Assembly: GCF_037042905.1 (NCBI RefSeq)
Contig: NC_087257.1
Span: 29,906,001 to 29,970,000 of the forward strand
Direction of reading: 5' to 3'
Origin: Lytechinus pictus
Lineage: Eukaryota; Echinodermata; Echinoidea; Temnopleuroida; Toxopneustidae
Length of the DNA: 64,000 nucleotides
How positions within the stretch are numbered: the first letter of the stretch is position 1; each line of letters begins with the position of its first letter. The notes under the pieces were generated by a model, which worked only from the letters and a program-made list of their open reading frames with translations, was not told where the DNA came from and did no database searches. Positions 21,801 to 32,460 of this stretch are shown one piece after another. Both the position numbers and the translations under genes were made by a program.

Positions 21801-24800
21801 TCATTTCTCTTGTCCATCCCCTCTCTCTTACTTTGATTATCCCGCCCTTATCCACCCCACCCCTTTTCCTCCCACTACCTCTTACTTTCATTTCTCTTGT
21901 CCATCCCCTCTCTCTTAATTTGATTATCCCGCCCTTATCCACCCCATCCCTTGTCCTCCCACTACCTCTTACTTTCATTTCTCTTGTCCATCCCCTCTCT
22001 CTTACTTTGATTATCCCACCCTTATCCACCCCTCCCCTTTTCCTCCCACTACCTCTTACATTTCTCTTGTTCATCCCCCTCTCTCTTACTTTGATTATCC
22101 CGCCCTTATACACCCCTCCCCTTTTCCTCCCACTACCTCTTTCATTTCTCTTGTTCACCCCCCTCTCTCTTACTTTGATTATCCCGCCCTTATCCACCCC
22201 TCCCCTTTTCCTCCCACTACCTCTTTCATTTCTCTTGTTCATCCCCCTCTCTCTTACTTTGATTATCCCGCCCTTATCCACCCCTCCCCTTTTCCTCCCA
22301 CTACCTCTTACTTTCATTTCTCTTGTCCATCCCCCTCTCTATTACTTTGATTAATCCGCCCTTATCCACCCCTCCCCTTTTCCTCCCACTACCTTTTACT
22401 TTCATTTATCTTGTCCATCCCCTCTCTCTTACTTTGATTATCCCACCCTTATCCACCCCACCCCTTATCCTCCCACTACCTCTTACTTTCATTTCTCTTG
22501 TTCATCCCCTCTCTCTTACTTTGATTATCCCACCCTTATCCACCCCTCCATTTTTCCTCCCACTACCTCTTACATTTCTCTTGTCCATCCCCCTCTCTCT
22601 TTCTTTGCCTTTCCCACCCCACCCCTTCCCCCTCCCTCTTTCCTTTCTCTTGTCCATCCCCCTCTTCTGCCCTTCTTTGTATCTTGCCATTTCTTTCCAT
22701 TGTCTTCCTTCCTCATTGCATATTCACATATCCTCACATGAAATGTCAAGAAAAAATTGTTATTTGATATACAAAAAAAGATGTTTATAAATTTGCAATT
22801 AATTAATAGTAAAATAAGAAATTAAATAATAAAAAGTAAATAATTAATTTCAATATTCTTTATACAGGCAGGCTTGTAGTTTATGTCCAAAAGAAAGTGG
22901 AGGTTAAATGTACTTTTTTGTACACACAAACATCTACCTAGTCATCTCTTCTGATTCTGTTACTCATTTTGAAATTGTAACCTCAGCCAGATTTTACATT
23001 TATAAAGGAATTATGATTTTTTTTCCCTCTTGCCCTATATAAACATATACATGTATGATAGAACCCGGGATGTGGCGCTTACATTAACGAGTGGCTACCC
23101 TGCGCGACCCAAGAAGCATGTTAAAAGGATGTCTTTTTCAAGATAGGGCACGTTATGTACATGAAGTAATAAGGTTGTCAAAAACACTATAATAATGAAA
23201 AAAGGGTATCTATTTTGCTAGGAAAGCTACGTATTTAGGGCCAAATATACGAGGGTATAAAAAAGATTAAATTGTTTTATAAAGGATGTACTTTTTGCCC
23301 CGTCAACACTACGTGTTTAGAGTGTTGGCGGTGGGGCCATACTAAACCCTATGATGTAGGTAAAGGTAAAAGCGATGTTCTTGACATAACTAAAATATCG
23401 CTGTACTTCAATTAAGGGAATACTTGTCAGTATTCCACTCGTTCATCTTGCTCACTCTTGTGAAATTTTTTGCCCCCATTGCCATTGTACGTAATACTTT
23501 TTGGGCCAGTGGCGGCTATTTTTGATATAAAAATACAGCAATTTCCAATACTTGACATATTAAGATTCAGATTCAGATATTTTTATTGTCCAATTGCAAT
23601 TGAGTACAAATTGAAATTAAATTTGTTCGCACAAAATAATTTAGAATATTACATGATACATACAAAAGATTACACGATACATACCGTAAGTAACGGTCTA
23701 TTAACCGCACCTTTTTCTTGGCGGGATAGAAGCAAAAGTCGGGGGTGCGGTTTATACATGGTGACGGGTCTGAGCCAGCCCGTGGTAACCCCTCCCGAAC
23801 ATGTACGATGTCTGCCAGTTCACAACACATCGAGTGGCCGGGCGTAGCGGCCCAGGCAATGTCGTTTAGAGGGTTATGAGCCGCGGGTAATGGGAATCAA
23901 TTATTACGATCTTAATGAAATATTGTCCATAACAAACGCACCCACATTCATGACACTAATTTTGACTTTATTCTTGACTCAAAGTAGCACTCGGTAAGAT
24001 TTTGTCACCGCTGAGCGAGAGTTGACTGTTGAGTGAGCTGATCGAGCTTGTGTTGTATTGTGGTTATAGTGAGACTTAAGCTGGCGCTATTCATTTTAAC
24101 CCCTCCCTCGAAAGTCCTGTTTCGCGCCAGCTTATTTTTTCTTTCCCGTTTGCTTTTCATAAGATTCCATGTAAACCACACACGAGACGACACGAAGCTG
24201 TAAAAAACAACTAAAAAAAAAAGCCAATTTCTTTGTTTCTTGAACCTTCCTGTAAACCCGTATCCAAAATTCATTCTAAGACATCCAGTTTCTGAAAGTG
24301 ATTATGAGGTTGTGATGCAAGAAATGTGAATGTTTCTTCCTCCTACGCCGGGAAAGACACAGATCAAAGTTTACTAAGATACATGTACTGGTACTGTATC
24401 GTAGTTTGCAATGTACAAGAACGGCAGTGCTGTGTGTGTGTACATTGTGACTGTGAGGTGAGTGAGTGTGTAAGTGGCCAATATTGTCGGGACCTTTTTT
24501 TTGTTAATATTTGTAGATGAATTGATCAAGAACAGCAGATTTCCGCATTTACCGTTAATCTCTTTGGATGCTTTGAAATCTTTAACTTAGTTTTTGTTTC
24601 TTCGTACCTCAAATATGCATGTAAATGTGAGAAGGATTTTTTTTTTAGTCCAAAGTTAGGGGTGCGGTTTATAGTCCGTTACTTACTGTAAACATACAAA
24701 TCAACAAGCAAAGATAAGAGAAATTAAAGGAAAATGAAACCTTGAAAAAAAGATAGCTTGTGTGAAAACAGAAAAATCAAAGAAACAGACCAACGAAAGT

Positions 24801-27800
24801 TTGAGAAAAATCGGACAAATAATGAGAAAGTTATGAGCATTTGAATATTGTGATCACTTATGCTATGGAGATCCTCATATTGGCAATGCGACAAGATGTG
24901 TGATGTCACTTATGAACAACTCTCCCCATTTCATTAGTATATATTTCACTAAAACTGCCTCTTTTATCACATCTATCAGTAGATCATGTATTCTTTCTAT
25001 AGGAGAGCACGTTATACAGATTTGTAAAGAATACATCATGGATAAAGAGTTTGTATCACCATAAGAAAAAGCAAAAAGAGACATTTTGGGGGTATTTTAT
25101 AGTCCATCAAAGGGAAAGTTGTTCACATGTGACATCACACATCCTTGTCGCATTGCCAATAGGAGGATCTCCATGGCATTAGTGATTGCAATATTCAATT
25201 GCTCATAACTTTTTCATTATTTGTCCAATTTTTCTCAAACTTTGTTTGTTCTTATTCTTTGATTTTTCTGTTTTGACACAAGCCTACTTGTTCCAAAGGT
25301 TTCATTTCCCTTTAAGATAAAGGCAAGAAGGGGGTAACATAATTTCAAGTATGGCTATTAAATGTCTGGATTGAAACTGGAACGAAAGAATTTACAAAGC
25401 GTAAGGTTCTGCCGGGAAGGGATCTCAAATGTTTGCCTGACCTCATCAATTTATAATAATTATGAAGGGCATGGTTCTCATTGGTCAGGATCTCTTGGGC
25501 TTTTTCAAGGACTCTACCTTCATTCTCGTCAACAAAGCACCCTTTTTCTTTTGTCATCTTAGAGGCTTGATAGTAAATGATATATCTCTTTAATAATGGT
25601 GATGTGCATACAGTTCTTTTTTCATATATCACGATTTCTTGCAGTTAAGTGCTCATTTTTGTGAAAATTTGTTTTCCCTAAAGACATAATAGAGTAAACA
25701 TTTACCTATGGCGGCCATTTTTAATATCAAGAAAATGAATATTCTGTCAAAAATTATTTTTTCAGAGAGTATTTCACTCCTACCACACAATTTCATGCAT
25801 TTTATAGCCATTTTGCAGGCAATTTTATGAATTTCATGGGTAATTTGCATATTTTGGCAGCTATATTGGATTTTGCCAATTTGCGAAAATGCACAAGGTT
25901 ACACAAGTGGCATCCAGATTCGTAATCAGCACCCTCAAATTGACAAGAAACCATAAAAAAAAACATTGTGTATATGAAAAAATAAGGTTTAGCCACTTTT
26001 CTATGTGGGCCACATCTTATAGAGGACGTGTGCTGCTGTGTATCAATTAATAAGATTGCGCATTACATGTCATGTGCGCGTCACCATTTAAAGGAATAGT
26101 CCGGGCTGAATATATTTATATGTGAATAAATCGAGTAAAATTCACATAGCAAAATGCTGAAAATTTCAAACTCGGATAACAAATAAAAAAGTAATTGAAT
26201 TTTAAAGTTTATCGATATTTTGTGAAAACAGTTATTTGCACATCAAATCTGAAGACACATAAACAGGATGACCCATTTACTTTAGTTTTAATAACCTCTA
26301 TTCAGTTGAGCAGAAACTTGTATGCCTAATTGTTTATTTCTTTTCTAGGCTGGTGAAAGAGTTGAAGATCAATGACATGGTGTTAAGGACTCATCGAAAC
26401 AGGCGGTATTTAAACGAAGTCTTTCTAGGCCAGGTATACTATCTGACTGAATGCTATGTAATGACAGTTTTTCAAGTAGTGGGAGAAAATTAATGAGTAA
26501 GATAAAGTAAAAGAAAAGAAATAGGAGTATAAAAAGACAGCTAATACCCCTAAAATTCAAATCATAAAAAGGATATAGGTCATCTTTTCCCCCTCCCATT
26601 AAAGTACCCTGACACCACCCCTGAACAAATATGCCTTTGACAGGTAAGCAAGTTGAATCATAGCTATAATAGAAGTTTTTATGACCTAGAAATTGATAAC
26701 AGGGTACCATAATGGTTCCAGGGCAATTTGCTTGTCCCTATTTTGCATAATGAACAATCAACTCACTTCGAGTTTTCAAGCTACAACCAATTCTGTGTAT
26801 TTGATTAAATGCAGAACTTCATACTGTATGTGGGTTGATTTAATGTCTCTGTATTACCCTTTTTACACAGGATTTTCTTAGCCCCCGACTATCGCTAACC
26901 CGGCACTATCCTTAACCCTGTACTATTTTTTTCCTTTTCACACATGCCAAATCGTTATTGCTAACCCCGGGTAAGGAATGCTTGCTTTTCACACACGAAA
27001 CTCGCTAACCCTGGACTTGTGGTAGCTCATGAATATTCACGAGCGCACTGAGGGGTCATTCGGGTCATATCCAAAATCGCTAACATTTGTCAATCATTCG
27101 TAGTACAAGTACTTGACTCGTACCCTTTTTTACACATGCTAAAATTTCCTTAACCCTGTACTATAGGTGGGGCTAAATGGCAATTTATAGTACGGGGTTG
27201 AGCTAAGCCCACTTTCGTTTTACACTAGCAATCTTAACCCCGTACTATCGCTCGTAGCACCGCAATTGCTGGGGTAACCCTGCTTTTTTGCAGGGCCGAA
27301 TAATCCCGTACTAAAGGTGGGGTTAGCCCACTTTGCAAAAATGCTGTGTAAAAAAGAAAATGGGCTAAGCTTAACCTCGTACTATAGGTGGGGCTAAATG
27401 GCAATTTAGCTCCACCTATAGTATGGGGTTAAGGAAATTTTAGCGTGTGTAAAAAAGGGTATATGTTGATCTGGGTGTTCAGTGGATGATTAGGTCTGCT
27501 AGACTGAGCTTAAGCAGAGAGCTTGGTTTCAGATAAATGATACAGATGGTGTTATTGATAGCTCATGAAATCATTTTGTTTTGCAATCATTTCAGCTAGA
27601 TTTTAATTAGCCTTGATGATGAAATGGAATCAGGCTTAGTGGTGAATCTCATTGTTCAGGATCTAAAATCACGCTAAAAGAGCAAAAGAGACAATACTAA
27701 TACTCATTGAAATGTACAAAGCTCCAATGATTTGCGCTCATCTTTACTTTAAAATCTGCTTTAACATGAACAATGTAAGCTCAATATCTTTAAAAAAAAA

Positions 27801-29651
27801 ACTTACATACAGTGTAACTATCAATATATTCACTCCTTAAAATAAATATGCTTTGAACTGAACCCAATTCAATTACCTCTTTTAATAAAAGTAAAAGAAA
27901 TCTCTCAACAATTAAGAATTACAAATTGATTTTACATTGATAGGATTTTTTTATGCTCAGCTACTTGATTTACAACAATATTCTTATCTCTAGCCTGAAT
28001 TTATTTTCTTTCAGAGAGCTTGTGAAAGGCACCAATGTTACAAGAGAGGTGGGCCACACAGAAGTAAGAAAGTAAAATCAAATTAAAATGTGATTTTTTT
28101 TTCCTGTAAGACTATTCAAAGAATAGAAATAATGAAATGGGGGGGGGGGGGATGGGGTTGGGATGGGACTTTTCAAGCATTGAAGAAAAATGAATGGATT
28201 GGCAAGTAATGTGAGATTAGTCAGTAGTACCATTCAAAGAAGAGATACGTAATGAAATAATGTTATTCTTTTGGGTCTATTCAAATACCAATCAAAAAAA
28301 GTATTATGCAAATATAATATTCCTTTTACCAGTTGAAATGGTAAGAAATGTGAGATCAGTGCCATTCAAAAAAAGAGAATTACTGTAGTGAAATGATTTA
28401 ATTCTCTTTTTCAGTTTGAATGGTGAGTAATGTAAGGCTAGGATCAGTCAAAAAGGATAATTGATTGAATAATGTCATTTCTTTTTTTTCAGTTGGAATG
28501 GGGAGTAGCGTTAGACTGGGACCATTCTCAGAAGATCAGATGGATGCAGTCATGGGGGAACTGGTCAAGATTTACTGCAACAAGCACATTAAGGTAAACC
28601 TTGAACACAAATAAGTCTGTCATATTTATGTCATATCAAGTGGACTTTGTCCAGCTCTTATTAAGTAACATATCCATACGTGGCATGAGAATATCCCAGG
28701 AGCAGAAAAAAATCTCTCAAAGAATTGATAAGTAGAAGCTTGAAAAATTAATTATATTGTAACAAGGTGTTCACAATGACGAAGTGAGCCATCTTCGGCG
28801 AAAAATAAAAAGTTGAGTTATGAAAAACAAAATTATGATGTCGGACTCGATGAATTCGGGCTTGGTGAATGACCATTGTGATGGAATGGACATGATGGGT
28901 AATTTTTGAATGCGCTGAAAGGAAAGAGATTGGTACCTCGCGACAATATCATTATCCCCCAACCAATGAAAAATTTCTGTATTATTTGATTGTTGAACTT
29001 TTGAATCAATTAATTGTGTGACTGTTTGGATATGACAATTGAGTTATTTTCAAAGATTTTATAAAAAATGTTCTGTTTAAAATTTTGTACAAAAGGTGAT
29101 TGTAAAATAGAACTATTTGAGTTGTCAAGGCCTATAGCTGTAACTAGAAACTTGACAATAGCCAAAGTATATTAGTTTTCATATTTTGGAAAAAAGAAAG
29201 CAAGAATATATTAAAGGTATATCTCTTGATACTGTTGCGAACTTGTACCCTTACTTTGAAATGTCAAAAGTCAAAAGATCGAAATCAAGTATCAACTGGA
29301 TGTTGTTTTAATGTAAATAGACTCTACATATTCACACTAGAAATCTTAAAATTATGACAAGAATTCACTGATATATTTATTATATTCTAATGTTTATATA
29401 CCAAAGTGCATATATTGCGTGCAGGATAATAATTATGTAAACCGCTTATAAAAAAAGCTACTACTGTAACTATTATTATATTTTCTTTGTTTTTATTTAT
29501 ACAGTATCTTGATTATGTATCTAAAGTTCTTGTACCAGAGGCCATGACAAAAATATACATGGATGTGCATGGGGCTAGCCACACCCATGCTGAAGAGGTC
29601 ATGAGAGGGGTGAAAAAGGAGTATCCAAGGTCTTCTAGCTTATCCATCTAA
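15587..29651 (+). CDS. Unrecognised nuclear-type protein, six 3' exons (5' end missing)
   Basis: Exons are 15587-15818, 16267-16617, 26349-26433, 28015-28063, 28493-28593 and 29505-29651. Each intron has GT/AG borders, several behind clear pyrimidine tracts, and the phases chain without conflict: GT+T, AG+G, 0, A+TT, 0. The first exon starts in phase 1, so upstream exons exist; none was found in 1-15586. The product has a basic cluster across the exon 1/2 junction (RRKRNKLKKV then AKRTK, NLS-like). Exon 2 is Ser/Asp-rich and contains VIVISDDSSSGDDE, a SUMO-interaction-type motif with an acidic tail. Exon 3 reads THRNRRYLNEVFLGQ. Exons 5-6 read GPFSEDQMDAVMGELVK and YLDYVSKVLVPEAMTKIYM, compact and probably alpha-helical. 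An in-frame TAA at 16307-16309 interrupts exon 2. Family unknown; a DNA- or chromatin-associated role is inferred only from the NLS- and SIM-like motifs. Exon structure is strong; function is open. Confidence 0.75.
16267..16617 (+). CDS. Exon 2, with an internal stop codon
   Basis: The acceptor is TATACAG and the donor CAG|GTAATA. The frame inherited from exon 1 (GT+T) reads 13 codons, meets TAA at 16307-16309, then stays open for 102 codons to the donor, whose phase matches exon 3. The part after the stop is rich in Ser, Asp, Lys and contains VIVISDDSSS. The continued openness and matching exit phase show that the whole exon belongs in this frame, so the TAA is a nonsense allele, a sequencing error or decay. 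Confidence 0.72.
16618..17540. other. Intron 2, left part
   Basis: AT-rich intronic DNA with no exon, ORF or structured repeat that I can support. Confidence 0.4.
17541..17822 (+). repeat. Intron repeat, left member of an inverted pair
   Basis: The sequence from CATAACCTTGC through GCCACTTGTGTAACCTTGAG and AATGGCCGCCATAGG is the inverse of 25678-25998, with high identity over about 280 bp. The two copies bracket the satellite within the same intron. Confidence 0.75.
17945..22670 (+). repeat. Polypyrimidine satellite, about 54 units of 84-87 bp
   Basis: The unit runs TTACTTTGATTATCCCACCC, TTATCCACCCCTCCCC, TTTTCCTCCCACTACC, then TCTTACTTTCATTTCTC and TTGTCCATCCCCTCTCTC. The plus strand is almost purine-free. 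As 87 is divisible by 3, long frames open on both strands (29-residue repeats); these are not taken as genes. The left edge has slightly diverged units (AACTTTG), and the right edge decays into CT-rich sequence by about 22670. The array lies wholly inside intron 2 of the host gene. Confidence 0.95.
18128..20500 (+). repeat. 1205-bp higher-order repeat inside the satellite
   Basis: Variant units (CCATTCCTTTTCC, CACTCCTTTTCC, TTGGACTATCC and others) recur in the same order 1205 bp apart: 18142 matches 19347, 18225 matches 19430, 18601 matches 19806. Two copies of about 14 units each are present, and a shorter repeat of about 320 bp of its end occurs at about 20535. Confidence 0.85.
22671..23562. 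other. Intron 2, sequence after the satellite
   Basis: AT-rich. A short segment between an AG at 22866 and a GT at 22901 looks exon-like but breaks the phase of the gene. Nothing else was seen. Confidence 0.4.
23563..23670 (-). mobile_element. LINE 3' tail fragment
   Basis: On the minus strand, TTGGACAATAAAAATATCTG followed by repeats of AATCTG resembles a LINE 3' end with its short microsatellite tail. It carries no coding part and sits in the large intron of the host gene. Confidence 0.35.
23682..24690. mobile_element. 1-kb element with TACNGTAAGTAACGG ends
   Basis: The left end TACCGTAAGTAACGG continues with CTATTAACCGCACC. The right end reads GGTGCGGTTTATAG then CCGTTACTTACTGTA, giving about 30-bp inverted ends. 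The interior has no open transposase. It interrupts AT-rich intron sequence beside a LINE tail. Confidence 0.7.
24724..25315. mobile_element. TTAAAGGAAAATGAAACC MITE, copy 1
   Basis: The ends TTAAAGGAAAATGAAACC and GGTTTCATTTCCCTTTAA have long inverted arms (GTGATGTCACTTATGAACAA against TTCACATGTGACATCAC). The same structure occurs at 44437-45027. Confidence 0.75.
25678..25998 (-). repeat. Intron repeat, right member of an inverted pair
   Basis: Inverse copy of 17541-17822, recognisable by CCTATGGCGGCCATTTTTAA, ACTCCTACCACACAATTTC and AAGGTTACACAAGTGGCATC. It lies about 350 bp before exon 3. Confidence 0.75.
26090..26280 (+). repeat. GTCCGGGCTGAA-type MITE, fragment in intron 2
   Basis: It starts TTTAAAGGAATAGTCCGGGC and continues as at 5262-5470. 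It lies just before exon 3. Confidence 0.5.
26349..26433 (+). CDS. Exon 3 of the unrecognised gene
   Basis: The acceptor is TTTCTTTTCTAG and the donor CAG|GTATAC. One base completes the AG left by exon 2, then 28 codons follow, containing ELKINDMVLRTHRNRR. It ends in phase 0. The 9.7-kb intron before it holds the polypyrimidine satellite. Confidence 0.7.
26855..27461. mobile_element. Fold-back element built from AACCCCGTACTA motifs
   Basis: The ends TACCCTTTTTACACAG and GTGTAAAAAAGGGTA are inverted. Inside, variants of AACCCCGTACTATAGGTGGG appear repeatedly in both orientations, and TTTTACACA motifs recur at internal breaks, giving several nested hairpins. It lies in intron 3. Confidence 0.65.
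27462..28014. other. Intron 3, right part
   Basis: AT-rich intronic DNA. I see nothing beyond the pyrimidine tract before exon 4. Confidence 0.4.
28015..28063 (+). CDS. Exon 4 (49 nt) of the unrecognised gene
   Basis: The acceptor is TTTTCTTTCAG and the donor GTAAGAAAG. From phase 0 it gives 16 codons (RACERHQCYKRGGPHR) plus one base that joins TT of exon 5. Using an AG four bases downstream gives LVKGTNVTREVGHTE, but that frame does not connect to exon 5, so the first acceptor is preferred. Confidence 0.6.
28493..28593 (+). CDS. Exon 5 of the unrecognised gene
   Basis: The acceptor follows CTTTTTTTTCAG and the donor is AAG|GTAAAC. After two bases completing the split codon, 33 codons encode GMGSSVRLGPFSEDQMDAVM and ELVKIYCNKHIK, an acidic-then-basic segment of likely helices. 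It ends in phase 0. Confidence 0.72.
28594..29504. other. Intron 5
   Basis: AT-rich intron between exons 5 and 6. No repeat or gene recognised. Confidence 0.4.
29505..29651 (+). CDS. Exon 6, terminal coding exon
   Basis: The acceptor is TTTATTTATACAG. 48 codons encode YLDYVSKVLVPEAMTKIYMD then VHGASHTHAEEVMRG, ending SSSLSI and TAA at 29649-29651. The first AATAAA after the stop that I see is near 31214, inside the downstream repeat array, so the 3' UTR probably runs into mobile DNA. Confidence 0.72.
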   Translation, partial: YLDYVSKVLVPEAMTKIYMDVHGASHTHAEEVMRGVKKEYPRSSSLSI

Positions 29652-29718
29652 AGTTCTACATGAGACTATCGTTAATGTATGGTCACAAATACCTACGGAC
29701 AGCAGATGAACAATTATT

Positions 29719-30945
29719 GTCTCACCTTTTTGAAATGACAGCATAACTTCAAAAGTATATGGACCTAGTTCATGAAACTTGGCCATAAGGTTAATCAAGT
29801 ATTACTGAATATCCTGCCTGAGTTTCAGGTCACATGAGCAAAGGTCAAAGGTCATCTAGTGTCAATGAACTTAGACCATTTTGGGGGAGTCAACATCAAA
29901 ATCTTAACTTAGGGTTATGTCTTTGAAATGTCATCATAACTTAAAGATATATGAACCTAGTCATGAAACTTGGCCGTAAGGTCAATCAAGTATTACTGAA
30001 TATTTTGTTATGAGTTTCAGGTCACATGAACAAGATCAAAGGTCATTCAGGGTCAATGAACTTTGGCCAAGTTGGGGGTATTTGTTAAATTACCATTATA
30101 AGTTTGAAAGCTTATTGGTCTAGTTCATAAAACTTGGACATAAAAGTAATCAAGTATCACTGAACATCCCTGAATTTTTAGGTCACATGACCAAGGTCAA
30201 AGGTCAATCAACTTTGGCCATGTTTGAGGATATCTGTTGAATTACCATCATAACTTTGAAAGTTTATGGATCTGATTCATGACATTTAGACATAAGAGTA
30301 AATCAAGGATCACTGAACATCCTATACGAGTTTCAGGTCACAAGATCAAGGTCAAAGGTAATTCAAGGTCGGTAAAACTTTAGCCATGTTGGGGGGTATC
30401 TGTTCAATTGCCATCATAACTCTGTAAGTGTATTGGTCTAGTTCATAAAACTGGGATGTCTTAAAAGTAATATCACTGAACATCCTGTGCAAATTTCAGG
30501 TCACATGAACAAGGTCAATGGACTTTGGCCAAGGGTATTTGTTGAATAACTATCATAACTAAAAATGTATGGATCTAGTTCATAAGACTTGGACATAAGA
30601 GTAATCAAGTATAATTGAACATCTCATTCAAGTTTCAGGTCACATGACCAGAGTCAAAGGTTATTTGAACTTTGGCCATTTTGGAGGTAATTATTATAAA
30701 CTTTTTAAGTTTATAGATATAGTTTATAAAATGTGGATATACATGTAGGGATAATCAAGTATCACAAGTCTTAGGTCACATGGTCAAGGTCAATGTCATT
30801 TATTGTCAATGAACGTAGTATTGTTTCATTATATAAATGTTTTTTTTTTGTGAATAATTATTTTTTAGTAGTTTTAAAAGTCAAAATTTCTGCTATATTG
30901 AATCGTGTGATGCAGGCGAGACTGCCAGAGGCGCTCAACTTGTTT
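29719..30945 (+). mobile_element. GTCTCACC-family element in triplication unit 1
   Basis: Internal repeats with TTCAGGTCACATGA and GTCAATGAACTTTGGCC occur about eight times, more than in the other units. The start is damaged (GTCTCACCTTTTTG, without the CGGCG-rich part). Confidence 0.65.
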
Positions 30946-31776
30946 AGTATAGAATCATTTGTACTATACGGTGTTCGTACAGGTATCAGTGACCGTAGCA
31001 CAAAATTTATGTTATTTATACAACAGAGACTTGGTAGAGTGTTTAGTGAAGCACTTTTTTTCACTGACTAATTAATTCTGAACCAATCAGATACAAGGAT
31101 TTTAGGAACTTAAAACAGTAGTCAGTGAAATTCATATTTTGACTATTTATTTCATGAAATGCTCCCCGGGAGTATGAAGTGCCAAAATGCAAAACCAAAG
31201 AGGCTTTTTGTATGTGTGTGAATAAAAACTTCCATATTTCAATTATTTTTGTAACCTTATGATTAGCTTTCGGAAAGATTCCTTGCATTTTGTCTGATTT
31301 AGCCCGAGTCTGGAAATATTTGAAACATTATTTGTGCAATAAGTACATATATAAGTTTATTATATCTAGTTAAGTATATTTAAAAAGAGGTTGGATTAAA
31401 AAAAGTTGTTTGGTCTTTCTTTAAAGCATTCTTTGATTCTTTAGATGTATAATGTGGAATTAGCCCAAGTCTGGCCACACATGAAATGTTTTTATGTGTG
31501 CAAAAGCTTACAATTATTAGTTTATTATTTGTAATTATGGCTATTAAAGTTTATATATTTTTGGAAAGTTGTTTTGCCTTTTAATACTTAAGACATTTTT
31601 TGTCTCTTTAGATTTATAATGTGGAAGTGTTTGGCCCAAAGTGATCATTAGCGTTTGAAGTAAAATGTATTATATAATCAGTGAAATATATATATTTTTC
31701 TTTTTCATAAACTATTAGACCAGATGGGAGGAATTCATCGTTATTATTGCTTTTTAGTACCACTTGGTACATTTTT

Positions 31777-32460
31777 GTCTCACCTGCATAGCAGAGTGAG
31801 AAAATAGCCACTGCTTTTCCGACGGCGGTGGCGATTGCGTGTGCAGCGTCAACATCATATCTTTACCCAAAGGTTAAGTTTTTGAAATGACAGCATAACT
31901 TAGAAAGTATATAGACTCAGTTTATGAAACTTGGATATAAGTTTAATCTTGTATCACTGAACGTCCTGTGCGAGTTTCAGGTCACATGACCAAGGTCAAA
32001 CTTCAATTAAGATCAATGAACTTTGGCCAAGTTGGGGGTATTTGTTGAATAGCTATCATAACTCTGAAAATGTATGAATCTAATTCATAAAACTTGGACA
32101 TAAGAGTAATCAAGTATAACTGAACATCTCACGCCAGTTTCAGGTCATATGATAAAAGTCAAAGGTTATTTAAGGTCATTGAACTTTGGCCATTTTGGAG
32201 GTAATTATTAGATTGCTGCCATATCTTTCAAAGTTTATAGATATAGTTTATAAGATGTGGATATAGGGGTAATCAAGTATCACAAGTCTTAGGTCGCATG
32301 ATCTAGGGCAAATGTCTTTTATTGTCAATGAACATAGTATTGTATCATTATATAAATGGTGTTTTTATTTAACAATTATTTTATAGTAGTTTTGAAAGTC
32401 AGCACTCCTGCTATATTGAATCATGTGATGCAGGTGAGACTGCCAGAGGCGCTCAACTTG
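31777..32460 (+). mobile_element. GTCTCACC-family element in triplication unit 2
   Basis: Full left end GTCTCACCTGCATAGCAGAG, and right end GATGCAGGTGAGACTGCC followed by GCGCTCAACTTGTT. Confidence 0.7.

Noticed and set aside
18050..22354. Long open frames on both strands (up to 439 codons) with 29-residue repeats
   Set aside because: They follow from a tandem unit of 87 bp, divisible by three, and open on several frames and both strands; they lie in an intron and show no splice signals or start context.
22867..22900. Mini-exon between ACAG and GTTAAATG in intron 2
   Set aside because: Including it shifts the frame into exon 3 and gives an immediate stop.
28019..28063. Alternative exon 4 start giving LVKGTNVTREVGHTE
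   Set aside because: It reads well but leaves exon 5 in a frame with no link to LGPFSEDQ; the canonical TTTCAG acceptor at 28014 keeps the phase throughout.
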